Shown here: positions 54,495-62,543 of the stretch, in pieces
Layout: each line of letters starts with the position of its first letter
Numbering within the stretch: the stretch's first letter is position 1
Source: Humibacillus xanthopallidus
GTDB taxonomy: Bacteria > Actinomycetota > Actinomycetes > Actinomycetales > Dermatophilaceae
NCBI RefSeq assembly: GCF_006716675.1
Contig: NZ_VFPM01000001.1
Location: 496,001 to 560,000, forward strand
Direction: 5' to 3'
DNA length: 64,000 nt
Position numbers and translations under genes: made by a program
Notes under the pieces: generated by a model
What the model was told of the DNA's origin: nothing
Database searches by the model: none
What the model saw: only the letters and a program-made list of their open reading frames with translations

Positions 54495-55778
54495 ATGCCC
54501 AGCCGTATGCCGTCCCGCGCCGTCCTACCCGTGGCGCTCCTCCTCACCTCGCTCGTCGCGGCGTGCTCGTCGGGCAGCGCGACCGATGCAGGCACGACCG
54601 GTGCGGCGCCGGCCACGACGAGTGCCGCGAGCGCGACGACGAGCACAGCGGCTCCCACGAGTGCCGCGGCGACGACGGCCACCCCGACGCCCAGCGCCAC
54701 GACGACGACGCCGGCCACACCGGCGTCGTGCGCCGCCCGCATCGTGGAGGGTCTCGATCCTGCCGAGCAGGCGGGGCAGCTGCTCATGGTCGGCCTCGAC
54801 GACGGCGCCTCGCGCACGAGCCTCGACCGCCTCGTGGCGCGTCGGCACCTCGGCGGGGTCATCCTGCTCGGCGGGTGGGCAGAGGGCACGACCGGCGTGC
54901 GCAGCACCACGCGCCACCTCGAGGGTCTCGCCTCGCCGAAGGCCACCGCCGGGCTCGGCCTGCTCATCGCCGCCGACCAGGAGGGCGGGGCCGTGCAGCA
55001 GCTCAAGGGCACCGGCTTCAGCACCATCCCGTCTGCCCGGGTGCAGGGCAGGGGCAGCGCGGCCGACCTCGAGGACGACGCGACGCGGTGGGGCCGGCAG
55101 CTCAAGACGGCCGGTATCAACGTCAACCTCGCCCCGGTCGCCGACACCGTCCCCGCGTCCCTGGGCACGGCGAACGGGCCGATCGGCAGGTACGGACGGC
55201 AGTTCTCGAGCGATCCGGAGCGCGTCGCCACGATGGTGCCCGCCTTCGTCGCCGGTATGCGTGCCGGCGGGGTCGCGTCCACGGTGAAGCACTTCCCCGG
55301 CATCGGACGCATCGTCGGCAACACCGACGTCACCGCCCGCGGCATCACCGACTCCCGCACGACCGCTGACGACCCCTACCTCGAGCCCTTCGCGGCCGGC
55401 ATCGCGTCGGGCGTCGATCTCGTCATGGTCGGGTCGGCGATCTACAGCAAGCTCGACCCCGGCACCAACGCCGCCTTCTCGAAGGCCATCGTCACCGACC
55501 TGCTCCGCGGCCGCCTCGGCTACTCAGGCGTCGTCATCACCGACGACGTCGGCGCCGCGAAGGCTGTCTCCGCGATCCCGGTCGGCGCGCGCGCGACCCG
55601 CTTCGTCGATGCCGGCGGCGACATCGTCCTCAGCGCCCCACCGTCGACGATCCCGACGATGCACGACGCCCTCACGACCACGATGAAGGCTGACCCAGCC
55701 TTCGCGGCGAAGGTCAGGGCCGCCGCCACCCGCGTCGTCGACCTCAAGCTCCGCATGAAGCTGGCCACCTGCCCCTGA
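54495..55778 (+). CDS. Glycoside hydrolase family 3 lipoprotein (NagZ-like)
   Basis: 427 aa. Signal peptide with lipobox LVAAC near residue 24, so lipid-anchored on the outer face. A Thr/Ala/Ser/Pro linker covers about 25-75. The GH3 barrel has IAADQEGGAVQQL, KHFPGIGRIVGNTDVT and VITDDVGA, where Asp acts as the nucleophile. NagZ relatives remove beta-N-acetylglucosamine from peptidoglycan fragments. The His of the usual KHFPGHG motif is Ile here, so activity may differ. The start could also be ATG 54507. Confidence 0.88.
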   Translation: MPSRMPSRAVLPVALLLTSLVAACSSGSATDAGTTGAAPATTSAASATTSTAAPTSAAATTATPTPSATTTTPATPASCAARIVEGLDPAEQAGQLLMVGLDDGASRTSLDRLVARRHLGGVILLGGWAEGTTGVRSTTRHLEGLASPKATAGLGLLIAADQEGGAVQQLKGTGFSTIPSARVQGRGSAADLEDDATRWGRQLKTAGINVNLAPVADTVPASLGTANGPIGRYGRQFSSDPERVATMVPAFVAGMRAGGVASTVKHFPGIGRIVGNTDVTARGITDSRTTADDPYLEPFAAGIASGVDLVMVGSAIYSKLDPGTNAAFSKAIVTDLLRGRLGYSGVVITDDVGAAKAVSAIPVGARATRFVDAGGDIVLSAPPSTIPTMHDALTTTMKADPAFAAKVRAAATRVVDLKLRMKLATCP

Positions 55779-55850
55779 CCCGGCGCCGTCCCAGTCGAGC
55801 GCCGGGTGGTCGGGAGCGGCATCGGCGGCGCCCACGGCATACGGCAGCCA

Positions 55851-55858
55851 GCGAAGGC
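55851..55858. repeat. Target-site duplication, left (8 bp)
   Basis: GCGAAGGC directly before the left end of the insertion sequence. The same octamer is at 57282-57289. Confidence 0.85.
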
Positions 55859-55898
55859 GGCTCTTCGTACTTGAGCGGGGCGCCCGGTAGTTGACGGG

Positions 55899-55957
55899 GC
55901 TCGTGGCCCCGACATGCTGTTGGTCTCTCACAACGCGACAACAGCGAGGCCACGAGC
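55899..55957 (+). promoter_or_regulatory. Fold-back structure covering the transposase ribosome-binding site
   Basis: GCTCGTGGCC (55899-55908) pairs perfectly with GGCCACGAGC (55948-55957), and CTGTTG/CAACAG pair inside it. The right arm ends one base before the transposase ATG and overlaps the GAGG ribosome-binding sequence. Transcripts entering from outside would hide the start. Confidence 0.55.
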
Positions 55958-57247
55958 ATGAACGAGGGTACGTCAGTGCTGCTCGGGCTGGAGGACGAGT
56001 TCGCCGTCCTGCAGCTGAGCCGAGTCGACCCGGACACGGTGAAGATCGTCATCGAGGTCATCGACCCGGAGGGCGCCTGCCCCGGCTGCGGAGTGCCCAC
56101 CTCGAGGGTCAAGGAACGGCCGCTGGTCCGGGTCAAGGACCTGCCCGCCTCGGGCCAGCGGACCGAGCTGTGGTGGCTCAAGCGGCGCCTGGTGTGCCCC
56201 GAAGTCCATTGTGCAACAGTGACGTTCACGCAGCAGTCCACCGCGGTACCGGCGCGGGCGAGGCTCACCACCCGCTTGCGGGAGAAGATCGGCTCGGCGA
56301 TCGCGTCGGGCAACCGTGCGGTCAGCGAGGTCGCCGGCGAGTACGGAGTGGCGTGGTCGACCGCGCACCGGGCGCTCATCACGATGGCGAACCGGTGGCT
56401 CCCGGAGCCGGAACCGACCCGGGTCCTCGGGATCGACGAGACCCGCGCCCGCTCGGTGCGCTGGGTGCTGCAGGAGGCCGGCTGGAAACGGTCGGACCCG
56501 TGGATGACCAGCTTCGTGAACGCCGACCCCACCGCCCCCGGGCGGCTGCTCGGCCTGACCCCGGGTCGCTCCGGCGCGTGCGTGACCGAGTGGCTCGCGC
56601 TACAGACGCCGGCGTTCCGGTCCGGGGTCGAGCTGGTCGTGATCGACCCCTCGGCGCCGTACGCGGCCGGGATCCGCACCGCGCTCCCAGACGCGCGGAT
56701 CGCGGTCGACAAGTGGCACCTCGTCGCCCTCGCGAACCTGATGGTCACCCAGGTGAGGCAGCGGATCACCCGGCAGCTGCACGGCCGTCGAGGGGTGGCC
56801 ACCGACAAGGTGTGGGCCAGCCGGCAGCTGCTGCTGACCGGCTACGAACACCTCTCACCCAAGCAGCGGGCCCGGTTCCAGGCAGCCCTCGCCGCCGAGG
56901 ACCCGACCAACGAGATCGCCGCCGCGCACGCCGTCAAGGAACGCCTCCGCATGCTGCTGGCCGAACACGAACCGCATCTCATCCGGCGCCGCCTGTACGA
57001 CTTCTACGACGCCGCAGCCCGCGCCGACATGGAGGAGACCACCCGGCTCGCGACCACGATCGACACGTGGTGGCCGGCCGTGCTCGTCGCGCTCACCGAG
57101 GACGTCACCAACGCCCGCACCGAGGGCTTCAACCGGATCATCAAGCAGACCAAGCGTGTCGGATGCGGGTTCACCAACATGGACAACTACAGAAGGCGCA
57201 TCATGGTCCACATCGCCCTCACCCGAGGGCAGAGACCAGCAGCATGA
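55958..57247 (+). CDS. ISL3-family transposase
   Basis: 429 aa, full family length. N-terminal zinc finger: CPGCGVPTSRVK then CPEVHC. A helix-turn-helix follows (AIASGNRAVSEVAGEYGVAWSTAHRAL). The DDE catalytic residues are in GIDETRARSVRW, the DPSAPYAAG...AVDKWHL segment, and TEGFNRIIKQTKRVGCGF. No stop or frameshift is present. Confidence 0.95.
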   Translation: MNEGTSVLLGLEDEFAVLQLSRVDPDTVKIVIEVIDPEGACPGCGVPTSRVKERPLVRVKDLPASGQRTELWWLKRRLVCPEVHCATVTFTQQSTAVPARARLTTRLREKIGSAIASGNRAVSEVAGEYGVAWSTAHRALITMANRWLPEPEPTRVLGIDETRARSVRWVLQEAGWKRSDPWMTSFVNADPTAPGRLLGLTPGRSGACVTEWLALQTPAFRSGVELVVIDPSAPYAAGIRTALPDARIAVDKWHLVALANLMVTQVRQRITRQLHGRRGVATDKVWASRQLLLTGYEHLSPKQRARFQAALAAEDPTNEIAAAHAVKERLRMLLAEHEPHLIRRRLYDFYDAAARADMEETTRLATTIDTWWPAVLVALTEDVTNARTEGFNRIIKQTKRVGCGFTNMDNYRRRIMVHIALTRGQRPAA

Positions 57248-57281
57248 AATCAGCACCCGCCCCGCTCAAATGCGGAGAGCT

Positions 57282-57289
57282 GCGAAGGC
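57282..57289. repeat. Target-site duplication, right (8 bp)
   Basis: GCGAAGGC directly after the right end of the insertion sequence. Removal of the element would restore CCAGC-GAAG-GCTGG, a small hairpin. Confidence 0.85.
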
Positions 57290-57351
57290 TGGGACGGGCG
57301 CCGACGCTCCACGCCGCGAGCGCCCAGCGGGCACCCGACGGGACTGACCGA

Positions 57352-58398
57352 TCAGGACTGGACGAGCGTGACTGGCATCGACGAGTCCGTCGGCAGACCG
57401 AGGTCGCTCGGCTCGCGCCCCTTGGCGACCATCTGCGCGCCGAGCGCCGCCACCATGGCGCCGTTGTCGGTGCACAGCCCCGGGCGCGGCACGCGCAGCG
57501 TCACCCCCGCCATGTCGCACCGCTCCTGGGCCAACGCACGCAGTCGTGAGTTCGCCGCCACGCCGCCGCCGATGAGCAGGTGCTCGACCTCGTGCTCCTT
57601 GCAGGCGAGCAGGGCCTTGCGGGTCAGCACGTCGACGACCGCCTCCTGGAACGACGCAGCGACGTCGGCCACCGGAACGCTCTCCCCCGCCCGGTGCCTC
57701 GTCTCGACCCAGCGGGCGACCGCCGTCTTGAGCCCGGAGAACGAGAAGTCGAAGCGGTGCCGCTCGAGGTCACGCCCCATCGTCAGGCCGCGAGGAAAGT
57801 CGATGGCGATCCGATTCCCTTCTCTCGCAGCGCGATCGATGTGCGGACCTCCGGGGAACGGCAGGCCCAGCACGCGGGCGACCTTGTCGAAGGCCTCGCC
57901 GGCCGCGTCGTCCATGGTCGCGCCGAGGGAGCGCACGTCGTTGGTGATGTCAGGCACGAGAAGGAGTGACGAGTGACCACCGGAGACGAGCATCGCCATG
58001 GTCGGCTCGGGCAGCGGGCCGTGCTCGACGATGTCGACGGCGACGTGCGAGGCGAGGTGGTTGACGCCGTAGATCGGCTTGTCGAGGGCCACGGCCAGTG
58101 CCTTCGCCGACGCGACCCCGACGAGGAGGGCACCCGCGAGACCCGGCCCCGACGTCACAGCGATCGCATCGAGGTCGCGCAGCGCGACGCCGGCGTCGCG
58201 ACAGGCCCGCTCGATCGTCGGCACCATCGCCTCGAGGTGCGCTCGGCTCGCGACCTCGGGCACGACACCGCCGAAGCGGGCGTGCTCCTCGACGCTGCTC
58301 GCGACCGTGTCGACGAGGAGCGTCTCGCCGCGGACGATCCCGACGCCGGTCTCGTCGCACGACGTCTCGATGCCGAGCACCAGTGGCTCGTCGCTCAT
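57352..58398 (-). CDS. tsaD: tRNA N6-adenosine threonylcarbamoyltransferase TsaD
   Basis: 348 aa. Kae1/TsaD family of the ASKHA fold. [15 protein letters not shown] at the N-terminus, the metal site NHLASHVA (His111 and His115 region), [39 protein letters not shown] and [11 protein letters not shown]. It transfers the threonylcarbamoyl group to A37 of ANN-decoding tRNAs with TsaB and TsaE, both encoded just upstream. Overlaps rimI by 4 bases. Confidence 0.97.
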   Translation of the reverse strand: MSDEPLVLGIETSCDETGVGIVRGETLLVDTVASSVEEHARFGGVVPEVASRAHLEAMVPTIERACRDAGVALRDLDAIAVTSGPGLAGALLVGVASAKALAVALDKPIYGVNHLASHVAVDIVEHGPLPEPTMAMLVSGGHSSLLLVPDITNDVRSLGATMDDAAGEAFDKVARVLGLPFPGGPHIDRAAREGNRIAIDFPRGLTMGRDLERHRFDFSFSGLKTAVARWVETRHRAGESVPVADVAASFQEAVVDVLTRKALLACKEHEVEHLLIGGGVAANSRLRALAQERCDMAGVTLRVPRPGLCTDNGAMVAALGAQMVAKGREPSDLGLPTDSSMPVTLVQS

Positions 58399-58859
58399 CG
58401 GTCTCCCTCCGTCAGCAGCCGGCGCATGACGAGCGCGTCGACGTCACCGGGCTGGTAGTAGCGGCGGCGCACCGAGATGACCTCGAAACCGTTGCGCTCA
58501 TAGAGATTTCGCGCCGCGTCGTTGTCGGCTCGCACCTCGAGGATCAGCGCCTCGCACCCCCGCGAGGCGGCGCGGTGCACGAGGTCGTCGAGCAGCAACC
58601 GTCCGATTCCCTTGCGCTGGTGGGTCGGCGACGTCGCCACGGTCATGACGTCGGCCACGTCACCCGAGACGTCGAGACCGGCATACCCCACGACGGCGTC
58701 GTCGGCGACGGCGACGACGTAGTCGCGGCGCGGGCGTCCGGCGAGCTCGGCCCACCAGGTCTGCTCCGACCACGCGTCGTCGGCGAAGAGCTCTCTCTCC
58801 ATCGCGGCGAGGCTCGCGAGGTCGGTCCACTCGAGCTCGCGCAGGGTCACGTCACTCAC
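58395..58859 (-). CDS. rimI: Ribosomal protein S18-alanine N-acetyltransferase RimI
   Basis: 154 aa GNAT protein. [49 protein letters not shown] (acetyl-CoA loop QRKGIG) and [28 protein letters not shown], the last being characteristic of RimI. ATGA overlaps at both ends place it in the tsaB-rimI-tsaD operon. Confidence 0.93.
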   Translation of the reverse strand: MSDVTLRELEWTDLASLAAMERELFADDAWSEQTWWAELAGRPRRDYVVAVADDAVVGYAGLDVSGDVADVMTVATSPTHQRKGIGRLLLDDLVHRAASRGCEALILEVRADNDAARNLYERNGFEVISVRRRYYQPGDVDALVMRRLLTEGDR

Positions 58860-59569
58860 CCCAGCGTCGACTTCGTGCTCGGCGGCGCGGGCGCCGCGTC
58901 GGGCCGGCGGAGGTAGAGCGGCTCGAGTCCGTCGAAGCCGCCACCGGGCTCCACCTGCTGCCGTATGCCGTCCGGATGAGCGGGTGCCACGGCGAGCCGG
59001 CGCGCGGCCAGGTCGGCAAGCGCTCCCCCGCTGACGTCGAGGGGGCCGACCGCGAGGGGCAGGCTGTCGGCATAGAGAAGGGCACCCCGGCCGGCCGCGG
59101 GCAAACGCTGGATCTCCGGCTCGAGGTCGGCCGCCCGCGAGACGAGCGGCCCGGCCACGCGCGTGGCGGCGGAGTCTTCTAGGACGTAGGTGGCGGCATA
59201 CACCTCCTTGCGGCGGGCGTCGGTAGCGACGAGGAGGTCGCCCCGGCGCCCACTGAGCCAGGCCTCGTGGGCCAGCGCGTCGAGGCTCGTGAGGCCACGC
59301 ACCGGCAGGCCGAGCGCGAAGGCGAAGGTGCGGCCGGTGACGATTCCGACGCGCAGCCCGGTGAAGGGGCCCGGGCCGATGCCGACGACGACGTCGGTGA
59401 CGTCCGTCGCGGATGCGCCGGCCTGCGCCAGCGCGGCCCGGACGCCCGGCGCCAGGTGCTCGGCATGCGCCCGCGCGTCGAGGGTCGTCACCTCCGCGAC
59501 GACCGAGGACCCGTCGTGCAGGGCCGTGGTGATCGCCGTCGTCGAGGTGTCGATCGCGAGCAGGAGCAC
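58856..59569 (-). CDS. tsaB: tRNA threonylcarbamoyladenosine biosynthesis protein TsaB
   Basis: 237 aa from GTG at 59569 (VLLLAIDTSTTAITTAL). The ATPase-fold partner of TsaD: AIDTS at the start, HAEHLAPGVRAALAQAG, and VVGIGPGPFTGLRVGIVTG, the best TsaB signature. The C-terminus has PLYLRRPDA. Stop and start overlap rimI, and the start follows the tsaE stop by 5 bases. Confidence 0.94.
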   Translation of the reverse strand: MLLLAIDTSTTAITTALHDGSSVVAEVTTLDARAHAEHLAPGVRAALAQAGASATDVTDVVVGIGPGPFTGLRVGIVTGRTFAFALGLPVRGLTSLDALAHEAWLSGRRGDLLVATDARRKEVYAATYVLEDSAATRVAGPLVSRAADLEPEIQRLPAAGRGALLYADSLPLAVGPLDVSGGALADLAARRLAVAPAHPDGIRQQVEPGGGFDGLEPLYLRRPDAAPAPPSTKSTLG

Positions 59570-59574
59570 GTCGG

Positions 59575-60042
59575 TCAGGCTACCGAAGGCGGGAGGTCGG
59601 CCAGCACGTGCTCGAAGCGGGAGCCGACGGCGACCGCGTGCGCCGTGCGCTCGACGTCGCCGGAGATCGTCAGCTCGAGGCGGGTGTCGCTCAGCTGCTC
59701 CGCGAGACCCGCTCCCCACTCGACGACGATGACGCTCGCGTCGAGATCAGCGTCGAGGTCGAGGTCGTCGAGCTCGATGGCACTGCCGAGGCGGTAGGCG
59801 TCGACGTGCACGAGTGCCGGGCCGCCGACGAGCGATGGGTGCACCCGGGCGATGACGAAGGTCGGCGACGTGATCGGCCCGCGCACGCCGAGCCCCTCGG
59901 CGATCGACTGCGTCAGGGTCGTCTTGCCCGCCCCGAGGTCACCGGTGAGGACGAGCAGGTCACCGCCGTGCAGCAGCGCCCCGAGGGCGCGGCCGAACTG
60001 CTCGGTGTCCTCGAGGGTCTGCCAGCGGAAGTCACGCTCCAC
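59575..60042 (-). CDS. tsaE: tRNA threonylcarbamoyladenosine biosynthesis ATPase TsaE
   Basis: 155 aa from GTG at 60042, overlapping the hydrolase gene by 11 bases. P-loop LTGDLGAGKTTLTQSIAEGLG near 31-50, SPTFVIARVH, and the HVDAYRLGSAIELDDLDLD and VIVVEWG segments. It drives the TsaB-TsaD complex cycle by ATP hydrolysis. Confidence 0.95.
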   Translation of the reverse strand: MERDFRWQTLEDTEQFGRALGALLHGGDLLVLTGDLGAGKTTLTQSIAEGLGVRGPITSPTFVIARVHPSLVGGPALVHVDAYRLGSAIELDDLDLDADLDASVIVVEWGAGLAEQLSDTRLELTISGDVERTAHAVAVGSRFEHVLADLPPSVA

Positions 60043-61276
60043 GAGAGGCGTCTCCGCGTCGCTTGCGCAGCAGCTCCTCGGCCTCGCGCTCGAGGCGGCG
60101 CTGCCGGCGACCCTTCGCGACGTCGGTGACGACGCGGCGCACGCGCGGCTGGCGCGAGAGGTCGATGCGCGCGGCGCGCGCACGGGCGGCCTGGTCGATG
60201 AGCTGCACGAGGTGGGCGTTGAGCAGGTCGGGGTGCTCGAGCATGATGACGTGCCCCGCGTTGTTGACGACGACGTGCTCGGCGCCGGGGATGCCCTCGA
60301 CGATGAGCTCGCTGTGCGACGGCGGCGTGAGGATGTCCTCGCGGCCGTTGAAGACCAGCGTCAGCGCATGGCGGAACTCGAGCAGCGCCGGCCGCTTGTC
60401 GAAGCCGTCGAAGGAGTGCAGGTAGTCGTTGATGACGTCGAGCGGGGTGCCGAGCAGGATGTCGGCCGTGTAGCGCACGACCGACCGCGGCACGGGTGAG
60501 GCGAAGGAGTTCTGCTCGACGAGGAAGTCCTCGACGTCGCGACCCACCCGGCGCAGGCGGCCGAAGAGCTCGGGGCGCGTGCTCAGAGGGCCGAGCACCG
60601 GTGGCCCCAGCCGGTCGAGGGCGTGGCGCCCCAGCGTGGCGACCCGGCCGCCGTTGGCGAGGCTGAGGCCACCTGCGCTCGTCGCGACGAAGGCTGCACC
60701 GGCCACCCGCTCGAGGACGAGGTCGGGGTGCCGCTCGCCGAGGGCGAGCATCGTCATGCCACCCATCGAGTGGCCGACGAGCACGAGGTCGCCGGTCGGC
60801 ACGAGCTGGTCGATGACCGTGCGGAGGTCCTCGCCGAGCCGGTCGATCGTGTAGGTGTCGCGGCCTCCGCGGCCCGACTGCCCGTGGCCACGCTGGTCCC
60901 AGCTGACGACCCGGTAGCCGGCGGCCTTGAGCGCCCGGCGCTGGTAGACCCAGCAGCGGAGGCTGAGGCAGTAGCCGTGCGTGAGGACGACCGTCGGCAG
61001 CTCCTCGGGCCGCCCTCGGCGCGTTGCACCCTCGGCGGCAGCGGCCGCCGCCTGAGCGTCGGGCACGTCGACCTCGCAGTGCAGGGCCACTCCGTCGGCC
61101 GTCAGCACGACGTGCTCCTCGTCGGGCACGATGTCGAGCAGCTCGGGCGTCTCGAGCGCGGCCATCGCGGCGCGGTGCCGGCCGGCCCGGTCGGCCGCGA
61201 TGCCCGCGGCGACACCCGCGGCGACGCCGAGCGTGGCCGCGGCGATGCCGAGGACGGGGTTGCGACGCGGGCTCAT
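60032..61276 (-). CDS. Alpha/beta hydrolase with N-terminal membrane anchor
   Basis: 414 aa; start overlaps the alr stop (ATGA). One hydrophobic segment at about 7-27 anchors it. Fold marks: VVLTHGYCLSLRCW (oxyanion), DQRGHGQSGRGG, nucleophile LVGHSMGGMTML near 168-179, Asp in VFNGREDILTP, and His in NNAGHVIMLEHP. The last 45 residues are strongly basic. In actinobacteria such a gene commonly sits between alr and tsaE; it is not needed for either pathway as far as is known. The substrate is unknown. Confidence 0.9.
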   Translation of the reverse strand: MSPRRNPVLGIAAATLGVAAGVAAGIAADRAGRHRAAMAALETPELLDIVPDEEHVVLTADGVALHCEVDVPDAQAAAAAAEGATRRGRPEELPTVVLTHGYCLSLRCWVYQRRALKAAGYRVVSWDQRGHGQSGRGGRDTYTIDRLGEDLRTVIDQLVPTGDLVLVGHSMGGMTMLALGERHPDLVLERVAGAAFVATSAGGLSLANGGRVATLGRHALDRLGPPVLGPLSTRPELFGRLRRVGRDVEDFLVEQNSFASPVPRSVVRYTADILLGTPLDVINDYLHSFDGFDKRPALLEFRHALTLVFNGREDILTPPSHSELIVEGIPGAEHVVVNNAGHVIMLEHPDLLNAHLVQLIDQAARARAARIDLSRQPRVRRVVTDVAKGRRQRRLEREAEELLRKRRGDASRGA

Positions 61277-62496
61277 GCGCCCTCAGCGCCCTCGGCGCCG
61301 TCAGCGCCCTCAGCGCGCAGGTGCAGGCGCGGCACGCGCGGGCCGAGCCGGGTGACGATCTCGTAGCTGATGGTGTCGGTCGCGTCAGCCCAGTCCTGCG
61401 CCGTCGGCTCGCCCGGAGCGCCACCGAAGAGGGTGACGACATCGCCTGCGCCGGCGGTCGACGTCGGGCCGAGGTCGACCACGACCTGGTCCATGCAGAC
61501 CCGCCCGGCGATCGCCGTGCGACGGCCGTCGGCGAGGAGCGGCCCGACGTTCGTCGCGTTGCGCGGGATGCCGTCGGCATACCCGGCCGGGATGAGCCCG
61601 ACGACGGTGTCGGCGTCGGTGACGTAGGCGTGTCCGTAGCTGATGCCCTGACCGGCGGGCAGCCGCTTGACGAGCGCCAGGCGGGCGCGCACCGTCATCG
61701 CCGGTCGCAGCCCGAAGTCGTCGTCGACCTGCGGCACCGGGGTGAGGCCGTACATCGCGATGCCGGGCCGCACGAGGTCGGCGTGCGCCGAGGGGTGCAC
61801 GAGCGTCGCGGCGCTGTTGGCGAGGTGACGCACCTCGGGGCGGCAGCCGGCCCGCTCCGCGATCGCGACGGCCTCGAAGAAGCGCTCCTGCTGCGCGAGG
61901 ACGGTCGGGTGCTCGGGGGCGTCGGCATGGGCGAAGTGCTGCCAGATGCCGACGACGCGCACGGCGCCCTCGGCCTCGAGCGGGCGCACGTGGCGCACGA
62001 GGTCGTCCCACGCCGCGCCGAAGGCCCCTCCGCGGCCGAGACCGGTGTCGACCTTGAGGTGGACCCGGGCCGTGCGGCCCTCGGCTCGGGCCGCAGCGGC
62101 GATCTCGTCGAGCACCCAGGGAGCCGACGCCGAGAGGTCGATGTCCCGGCGCACGACCCCGGCGAAGTCGGCGCCCGGCACCGACAGCCAGGTGAGCAGC
62201 GGCGTCGTCAGCCCCGCGTCGCGCAGGGCGAACGCCTCCCCGAACTGTGCCACCCCGAGCCAGCTCGCCCCGGCAGCGACGGCCGTGCGCGCGACGGGCA
62301 GCAGCCCGTGCCCGTAGGCGTCGGCCTTGACGACGGCCATGACGTCCGACTGCGGCGCCCGCTCGCGCAGCACCCGCACGTTGTGCGCGATCGCGGCGTG
62401 GTCGATCTCGGCCCACACGGTCAGCCCCTCCGTGGGGTCGGCAGCAGGGGCAGCGACGGCAGCGTCACGGAGTCGGGAGGGGGCAGGGTCGTTCAC
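61273..62496 (-). CDS. alr: Alanine racemase
   Basis: 407 aa. PLP enzyme that makes D-alanine for peptidoglycan. VWAEIDHAAIAHNVRVLR, the PLP lysine in AVVKADAYGHGLLPVAR near 56, RPGIAMYGLTP near 243, and GISYGHAYVTDADTVVGLIPAGYADG with the catalytic Tyr. An extra 25 residues precede the domain. The C-terminus ends in a GADGAEGAEGA repeat. Confidence 0.96.
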   Translation of the reverse strand: MNDPAPSRLRDAAVAAPAADPTEGLTVWAEIDHAAIAHNVRVLRERAPQSDVMAVVKADAYGHGLLPVARTAVAAGASWLGVAQFGEAFALRDAGLTTPLLTWLSVPGADFAGVVRRDIDLSASAPWVLDEIAAAARAEGRTARVHLKVDTGLGRGGAFGAAWDDLVRHVRPLEAEGAVRVVGIWQHFAHADAPEHPTVLAQQERFFEAVAIAERAGCRPEVRHLANSAATLVHPSAHADLVRPGIAMYGLTPVPQVDDDFGLRPAMTVRARLALVKRLPAGQGISYGHAYVTDADTVVGLIPAGYADGIPRNATNVGPLLADGRRTAIAGRVCMDQVVVDLGPTSTAGAGDVVTLFGGAPGEPTAQDWADATDTISYEIVTRLGPRVPRLHLRAEGADGAEGAEGA

Positions 62497-62543
62497 GGCT
62501 CAATTCTCTCAGTTGCGCAGGGGTGCTCGGGCCGCGGACCGGC

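Larger units (their letters stand above)
55859..57281 (+). mobile_element. Complete ISL3-family insertion sequence, 1,423 bp
   Basis: Left end GGCTCTTCGTACTTGAGCGG followed by GGCG; right end, read inward, AGCTCTCCGCATTTGAGCGG followed by GGCG. These 24-bp inverted repeats match at 20 positions. An 8-bp direct repeat (GCGAAGGC) flanks the element, the size expected for ISL3. The single transposase gene is intact. Inverted ends, target duplication and intact gene together suggest a fairly recent insertion. Confidence 0.92.
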
